This document shows, piece by piece, positions 53,100-57,552 of a stretch of 57,552 bases of DNA (position 1 is its first letter; each line of letters starts with the position of its first letter). The translations under genes and the position numbers were made by a program. Source of the DNA: an uncultured Fidelibacterota bacterium (GTDB lineage: Bacteria > Fidelibacterota > Marinisomatia > Marinisomatales > UBA1611); NCBI GenBank assembly GCA_902559415.1, contig CACEHW010000004.1, positions 1-57,552 of the forward strand, given 5' to 3'. Under the pieces are notes generated by a model. The model was not told the origin of the DNA. It made no database searches and saw nothing but the letters and a program-made list of their open reading frames with translations.

Positions 53100-54528
53100 A
53101 TTTTTATTTTTACTGTTTTTAACAACAAATATGGTAATAAGCCAGTCTCCAAACACTTTTAATGGATTTGTAGATTATAACTATATATCTAAAACTTCAG
53201 ATGGCTCAATAATTAATCTTCCCTATAGATTATTTGGAATGAATATTAATCATGAAAATAATGATATCGTATTTCGGTCAAATATAGCTGTTGAACATAA
53301 ACTTAGAGAAGACACATATTTCTTATCTAATAATTCACCCTCAGATTTTAGTTTAGACATGCGTGAATTTTATTTACAAATGTTTACCTCATGGGGTGAA
53401 TTTAAAATCGGGAAAATAATTCATACGTGGGGTAATGTTGATGAAAATAGTCCTATTGATATAGTAAGTCCTTATGACTACTACTATACATTTGAATCAG
53501 GGACAAATAAGAAGATGGGGGCTTTTTCTTCAACAGCTGATTTTTATTTTAATAATTATAAAGTAGGCTTAACGCTCTCGCCTATTCATAATACGCATAG
53601 AACTCCTCAAGAAGATGACGATTTTCCAATCAAACTACCATCAAACCCCACTGATGAAGAATTCATGAAAATTAATGGCTTACCGTTAGAAATAGGCATT
53701 TATGGTTCTAGAACATTAGGTATTGGTGACATTGCAATACACTACTTCGAAGGATATGACCGGTTGTTCAATTTATCAGGTGTCAATGTCTATGCATTTG
53801 GACCAGATAAAAGTTTTTCTATCATCGATATAATATATGGATATAGAAAAACAAAGATGATTGGTGTTGGGACGACCCTCTTTTTTGGGAATACCACATT
53901 TAGAGGAGATGCTGCATTATTTAATACATCAGATAAAAATAGTGCAACTGATTTTTCATCAAGGATAAGTTCTTATCAGCCTCAAATTTATGATTCTTTA
54001 CATTACTCTTATCCCTTAATGGAAAAAGCAAACTATTTCCAAGCTACATTACAGCTCGAGATTGACTTACCTTTTGATTTAAAATTTGTAGGCCAGCTAT
54101 TTACCTATGATACTTTAGATTATAGCTCTGATAGCTTACCTCTTGATGAAGATATATCTATCCCAAATCTTGAAATCAGCGTAGATGAATTAGACCCCGA
54201 AAATATATTTACGCCTGGTTATGGATCTTCTCTTGGAGTATTAACAAAAAAAGCCGTTCTATTATCACTGCAAAAAACATTAGCTGATGAGCAACTTACC
54301 CTATCAGTTTCTTCTCTCTTAGATATTAATAGTATAGATAATAGCAGCTCAGTTCCTGGAGTTATTTTTTCCTTTGAAACTTCTTACAATATAAAAGACA
54401 ATTTATATATCACTGTTGGCTATACAAAAATAAAAGGAGATAAAAACCATCCTCTAGGTGAAGATTATCGGATAAATATAATGGAAGATTTTTCACATAT
54501 GCGAGCAAGTTTAAAATATAATTTCTAA
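53086..54528 (+). CDS. Outer-membrane beta-barrel protein, DUF1302-like
   Basis: A 480-residue protein with a signal peptide (ending MVISQ) and amphipathic beta-strands throughout, ending in Phe (SLKYNF), as outer-membrane barrels do. An early segment (EFYLQMFTSWGEFKIGKIIHT then WGNVDENSPIDIVSPYDYY) resembles the DUF1302 family, barrels often linked with RND/MMPL exporters and LolA-like proteins. It could be the outer-membrane exit or a receptor for the cluster. It overlaps the START-like gene by 14 bases. Confidence 0.8.
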   Translation: MRLNKFLFLLFLTTNMVISQSPNTFNGFVDYNYISKTSDGSIINLPYRLFGMNINHENNDIVFRSNIAVEHKLREDTYFLSNNSPSDFSLDMREFYLQMFTSWGEFKIGKIIHTWGNVDENSPIDIVSPYDYYYTFESGTNKKMGAFSSTADFYFNNYKVGLTLSPIHNTHRTPQEDDDFPIKLPSNPTDEEFMKINGLPLEIGIYGSRTLGIGDIAIHYFEGYDRLFNLSGVNVYAFGPDKSFSIIDIIYGYRKTKMIGVGTTLFFGNTTFRGDAALFNTSDKNSATDFSSRISSYQPQIYDSLHYSYPLMEKANYFQATLQLEIDLPFDLKFVGQLFTYDTLDYSSDSLPLDEDISIPNLEISVDELDPENIFTPGYGSSLGVLTKKAVLLSLQKTLADEQLTLSVSSLLDINSIDNSSSVPGVIFSFETSYNIKDNLYITVGYTKIKGDKNHPLGEDYRINIMEDFSHMRASLKYNF

Positions 54529-54541
54529 TTGAATCAATAGA

Positions 54542-55504
54542 ATGAGTATCCAAATAACAGGCGCTGGAATATATCTACCTGATAAAATTGAAAAATCTAA
54601 ATCAACAGCTCAACTAATAAATAAAAGTGAAGATTGGATAATTTCAAAAACAGGAGTTAAAGAAAGAAGAATATCAGAAATTGATGTTGATCAAATGGGA
54701 GCGATTGCTGCAGCAGAGGCATTGAACAACAAAGATGAGCCAGATTTAATAATAAATGCCTCAGGAGTACCCAAGCAAACCATCCCTGATACCTCTGTAT
54801 TTTTTCAAAGAGAACTTGGAATTAAGAATGTTCCCTGTTTTAGTATTCATGGAACATGTCTATCATTTTTAATAGCTCTGAATAATGCTAGAGCATTAAT
54901 TAATTCTAATATATACAAAAAAATTTTGATCATCTCATCTGATAGGGGAAGCATTGGGCGCAACCCAAACGAGCCTGAAAGCGCTGCACTACTGGGTGAT
55001 GGCGCAGCGGCTATATTAGTTGAAAAAGAAGATACCAGTACAAATAGTTTCCACTATTGGAAGATGAACACATGGTCTAGTGATGCTGAATTAACTGAAG
55101 TACGAGGTGGAGGTACTTTTAAACATCCTCTAGATAAAAACACAGAATTAAATGATAATTTATTTACAATGGATGGACCCGCTATTTATAAATCAGCCAG
55201 AAAAAAAGCCTATAAAATGGTTCTGGATACGTTTAAAAAAACAAATTTTAATAAAGAAGATGTTTCGTGGGTCATACCCCACCAGGCTTCGTTGAAGGCA
55301 ATAAATGCCTATCATGAATATGGTAAATTCGAAAAAGATAGAATTATAAACATAGTATCAAAAACAGGAAATTGTGTGGCAGCTTCAATGCCAATGGCAC
55401 TTGTTACTGCTATAAAAGACGGAAGAGTCAAGCGCGGAGATTTATTGTTCTTTATTGGTACTGGTGCAGGGCTTTCAATGGCTTGTGCTCTAGTAACTTA
55501 TTAA
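54542..55504 (+). CDS. Beta-ketoacyl synthase III (FabH-like)
   Basis: A 320-residue thiolase-fold enzyme with the Cys-His-Asn triad: Cys106 in IHGTCLSFL, His247 in VIPHQAS and Asn277 in KTGNCVAASMP. It condenses an acyl-CoA or acyl-ACP with a malonyl unit or second acyl chain. The active-site surrounding (GTCLSF rather than DxxAACSGF) and its position at the end of a lipid-export operon argue for a specialised role rather than core fatty-acid synthesis. It is 13 bases after the barrel gene. Confidence 0.92.
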   Translation: MSIQITGAGIYLPDKIEKSKSTAQLINKSEDWIISKTGVKERRISEIDVDQMGAIAAAEALNNKDEPDLIINASGVPKQTIPDTSVFFQRELGIKNVPCFSIHGTCLSFLIALNNARALINSNIYKKILIISSDRGSIGRNPNEPESAALLGDGAAAILVEKEDTSTNSFHYWKMNTWSSDAELTEVRGGGTFKHPLDKNTELNDNLFTMDGPAIYKSARKKAYKMVLDTFKKTNFNKEDVSWVIPHQASLKAINAYHEYGKFEKDRIINIVSKTGNCVAASMPMALVTAIKDGRVKRGDLLFFIGTGAGLSMACALVTY

Positions 55505-55506
55505 AA

Positions 55507-56574
55507 TTATTTTGTCAATATCGCTTTTTTTATAAATGTTTTGGATGAGGTATTCAACCTAATTATATAAATACCGCTACTAGAATTAGCTCCATCCCAA
55601 TTAAAATTATATTCACCTACCTCTAAAATTTTATCATTTAAAATATCAATTAAATTACCTTTTATATCAAAAATTGAAATATTAACATATTCAGTCTTCA
55701 ATAAATTAATTTTAATATTTGTTCGAGGATTAAATGGATTTGGGTATGGATTTTCTATACTTACATCATATGGTAAAACCTTGACCTCACCAAGCTCTGC
55801 ATAGTCGCATTCTTGTGGTGACTCAACTTGAAAAGAATAATAAAACTGATCAAGGCTAACATTGAAATTTGAACTATTAGCTATACAATCCGGGACATCC
55901 TCACAGAGGCTATTCCCTCCTATTGCAAAATAGGGAAACCATGCACTATCATCGCTACTCCAATCGATGCTCATACTACATATACAATCCGGAAGGGATG
56001 TTATATTATTATTAAATAACCATAAATATTGTAATTCATCAAGTTCACAAATAGAAGACGGAATAGAGTCAATCTGATTATAACCTAAATCCAAATATTT
56101 AAGATTTGATAAACTATCTAAGTTCTCTATTATTCCTTCCAATATATTATTTGATATATAAAGTGATCTAAGCTCTTTTAATTTTTCGAAATTTAAAGGA
56201 AGAAAAGATATTCTATTCCATTCTAAGTATAAACCACTAAGTTTAGTCCAATTACCTATGGACTCGGGGAGAATAAAAATTGTATCGTTAACACCAGAAC
56301 TATTACCATAGTTTCCTGCTACTAGTATTTTAAGCCTACCATTAAACCACGATTGTGTTCCTATCTCAAAAGCAGAACCATAGTTTAAATTATTCTCACT
56401 TATTAAATCACTTAACGCATCCAAATCATTATTGTAAAAACAAGTATCTCCGAATAAAATATTAACATTACTAGGCAAAGAATCTACATATGTATACTCG
56501 GCATCACATTGCGAAAATAATGTATGGCTACTAATTAGCAATACAACCAGAATAATCTGATAAAACTTGTTCAT
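55507..56574 (-). CDS. Leucine-rich-repeat surface protein with sorting domain
   Basis: A 355-residue secreted protein: signal peptide (ending LFSQ), leucine-rich repeats (about 90-200, such as LSGLYLEWNRISFLPLNFEK, LRSLYISNN, LKYLDLGYNQIDSIPSSICE, LQYLWLFNNNITSLP), a short cysteine-bearing region, and a C-terminal sorting domain (SIENPYPNPFNPRTNIKINL, NFNWDGANSSSGIYI). The repeats bind proteins or glycans. It directly follows the partial ASST-like gene (stop and start abut), and is convergent with the ketoacyl synthase. Confidence 0.9.
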   Translation of the reverse strand: MNKFYQIILVVLLISSHTLFSQCDAEYTYVDSLPSNVNILFGDTCFYNNDLDALSDLISENNLNYGSAFEIGTQSWFNGRLKILVAGNYGNSSGVNDTIFILPESIGNWTKLSGLYLEWNRISFLPLNFEKLKELRSLYISNNILEGIIENLDSLSNLKYLDLGYNQIDSIPSSICELDELQYLWLFNNNITSLPDCICSMSIDWSSDDSAWFPYFAIGGNSLCEDVPDCIANSSNFNVSLDQFYYSFQVESPQECDYAELGEVKVLPYDVSIENPYPNPFNPRTNIKINLLKTEYVNISIFDIKGNLIDILNDKILEVGEYNFNWDGANSSSGIYIIRLNTSSKTFIKKAILTK

Positions 56575-57552
56575 TTATTTAATATATAAAATTTTCTTTA
56601 ATTGACTTTTTGAAGAATTACTAATACGTAAAAAATATAATCCAGAAGGATGACTCTCTGCATTCCAAGTAGTATGAAAGCTACTTGTATTAGATACTAT
56701 TATTGGTATGTTTGATATATTTCTACCATTTATATCAAATATATTAATACTTAATCCACTCTCTAAAATATTTTCAACATTAAGATGAATAAATGAATTA
56801 AATGGATTTGGAAAAGGCATTTTCAATGTAGCACCTGTAGGAATCATCGAAGGTTCACTATTAATGCCTAATTCACTTATATAAAGTTCATTTATAATGG
56901 TCTTGGCTAATAAAGGTTTTTGAGAGGGGACTACAACGAATTGGCAATAGCTACTATTTATAGAACTATTAGTTTCACCAATAAAAGTAATAACTTGTTC
57001 TTCTCCCGGCGCGAGTTCTACAAACCCATTTTGATTATCGAACCAATTAAATTCTTCTGAAAACTCATAACTAAAAATATCAGAAATAGAACCCTCATTT
57101 TTTAACGTAAATGATATTGAAGCATTACCTTCAGGAAGAAAAATACAAGGGCCAGATTCATAACCTTCATTCATATTAATTGAAAGGTCATGAGTTAATA
57201 CACTAAAAGCAATTGGATATAAACTTGGAATTCTATTTGCCCTATAAACAGCACATATTGGTTCACATAAATTATAGTTCCCCCTCCATACCTCCTCTCC
57301 ATTACTACTCACTTCTATGGAAGTACCATTCCCGCCAACAGTTGTAATTAAATAATTCCCATTATCAAGTTTTTGAGCATTTCCAGATGCAAAACCAAAT
57401 AAATTTTCTGGTAAAGAATACTGCCAAACAATTGAAGATTGATTCTGATTAATTTCTATTTCTAGCGCTCTAGAAATTGGATAATCAGTCCCGAGGAATA
57501 CTTCACTTAAATTCCCATTATCAAATGTAACAATATTCCCATTATCAAGTCT
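56575..57552 (-). CDS. Partial arylsulfotransferase-like protein with sorting domain
   Basis: The frame is open to the right edge, so this is the C-terminal 325 residues of a longer gene; a GTG at 57312 is only an internal codon. The upstream part shows repeated propeller strands, RLDNGNIVTFDNGN, ALEIEINQNQSSIVWQYSLP, NAQKLDNGNYLITTVGGNG and IEVSSNGEEVWRGNY, typical of the ASST propeller. A beta-sandwich region (SINMNEGYESGPC onwards) and a C-terminal sorting domain follow (MPFPNPFNSFIHLNV, WNAESHPSGLYFLRI). A conserved RANRIPSLYP loop resembles the ASST C-terminal region. It would be secreted and attached at the cell surface. Confidence 0.78.
   Translation of the reverse strand, partial: RLDNGNIVTFDNGNLSEVFLGTDYPISRALEIEINQNQSSIVWQYSLPENLFGFASGNAQKLDNGNYLITTVGGNGTSIEVSSNGEEVWRGNYNLCEPICAVYRANRIPSLYPIAFSVLTHDLSINMNEGYESGPCIFLPEGNASISFTLKNEGSISDIFSYEFSEEFNWFDNQNGFVELAPGEEQVITFIGETNSSINSSYCQFVVVPSQKPLLAKTIINELYISELGINSEPSMIPTGATLKMPFPNPFNSFIHLNVENILESGLSINIFDINGRNISNIPIIVSNTSSFHTTWNAESHPSGLYFLRISNSSKSQLKKILYIK

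Noticed and set aside
54542-55504. Calling the ketoacyl synthase the housekeeping fabH
   Set aside because: There are no other fatty-acid synthesis genes nearby, the active-site surrounding is different, and it ends a lipid-export operon.
1-57552. tRNA, rRNA, CRISPR array, prophage or insertion sequence
   Set aside because: I looked through all gaps and found no cloverleaf-like sequence, spaced repeats, transposase or integrase.

Overview
This is an AT-rich, gene-dense stretch of a diderm bacterial chromosome. The best fit is a marine member of the FCB superphylum, most likely Candidatus Neomarinimicrobiota (SAR406 / Marine Group A). Four proteins end in the 'NPFNP...GxYxxxWDGxN...GxYfy.i' type of C-terminal sorting domain (2864, 18461, 55507, 56575). 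There are also many lipoproteins with an F/L-x-S-C lipobox, a TonB-dependent receptor with an N-terminal carboxypeptidase-like domain, and a giant FG-GAP/UnbV lipoprotein. This phylum assignment is inference from protein style; no rRNA marker is present. I see no tRNA, rRNA, CRISPR array, prophage or insertion sequence. Several genes seem to start at TTG or GTG, and Shine-Dalgarno sites are present only at some genes.

Layout. 1-8937 (minus): a partial secreted protein, then an apparent operon of FG-GAP/UnbV lipoprotein, TlpA-like thioredoxin lipoprotein, sorting-domain protein and TonB receptor, which looks like a cell-surface uptake system. 9047-14580 (plus): glutamine amidotransferase, PBP4-type D-Ala-D-Ala carboxypeptidase, LD-carboxypeptidase, SpmA, SpmB and an APC permease. 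14584-18356 (minus): three small exported redox-looking proteins, including a Rieske-like one, then DUF2256, SRPBCC, NUDIX, a photolyase-like FAD protein and a membrane protein. 18461-24611 (minus): a DUF4397 surface protein, then a set that looks built for peptidoglycan-fragment use (class A beta-lactamase-like hydrolase, second LD-carboxypeptidase, DUF1460 amidase, FAH-family enzyme, M55 D-aminopeptidase). 24721-28196: a peroxide-defence block of Fur/PerR-like regulator, rubrerythrin, Fe-S protein and DUF3501, with a divergent peroxiredoxin.

28262-33658 (minus): a frameshifted EamA transporter, a PuuD-like membrane protein, glutamate dehydrogenase, a universal stress protein and an SLC13 symporter. 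33812-40163: a LON-domain protein, then a minus-strand pentose phosphate operon (rpe, lemA, tkt, rpiB), OsmC, and an M19 dipeptidase with a small lipoprotein. 40255-46688 (plus): a LOG-family protein, two amidohydrolase-family proteins containing three modules of which only one keeps metal ligands, and a 3-hydroxyacyl-CoA dehydrogenase. 46707-55504: two divergent, tightly overlapping operons of LolA-like protein, RND/MMPL exporter and arylsulfotransferase against sulfotransferase, START-like protein, outer-membrane barrel and ketoacyl synthase III. I read this as a candidate system for making, sulfating and exporting a lipid, and it is the most interesting part of the window. 55507-57552 (minus): a leucine-rich-repeat surface protein and the C-terminal part of a second arylsulfotransferase-like protein that runs off the window.
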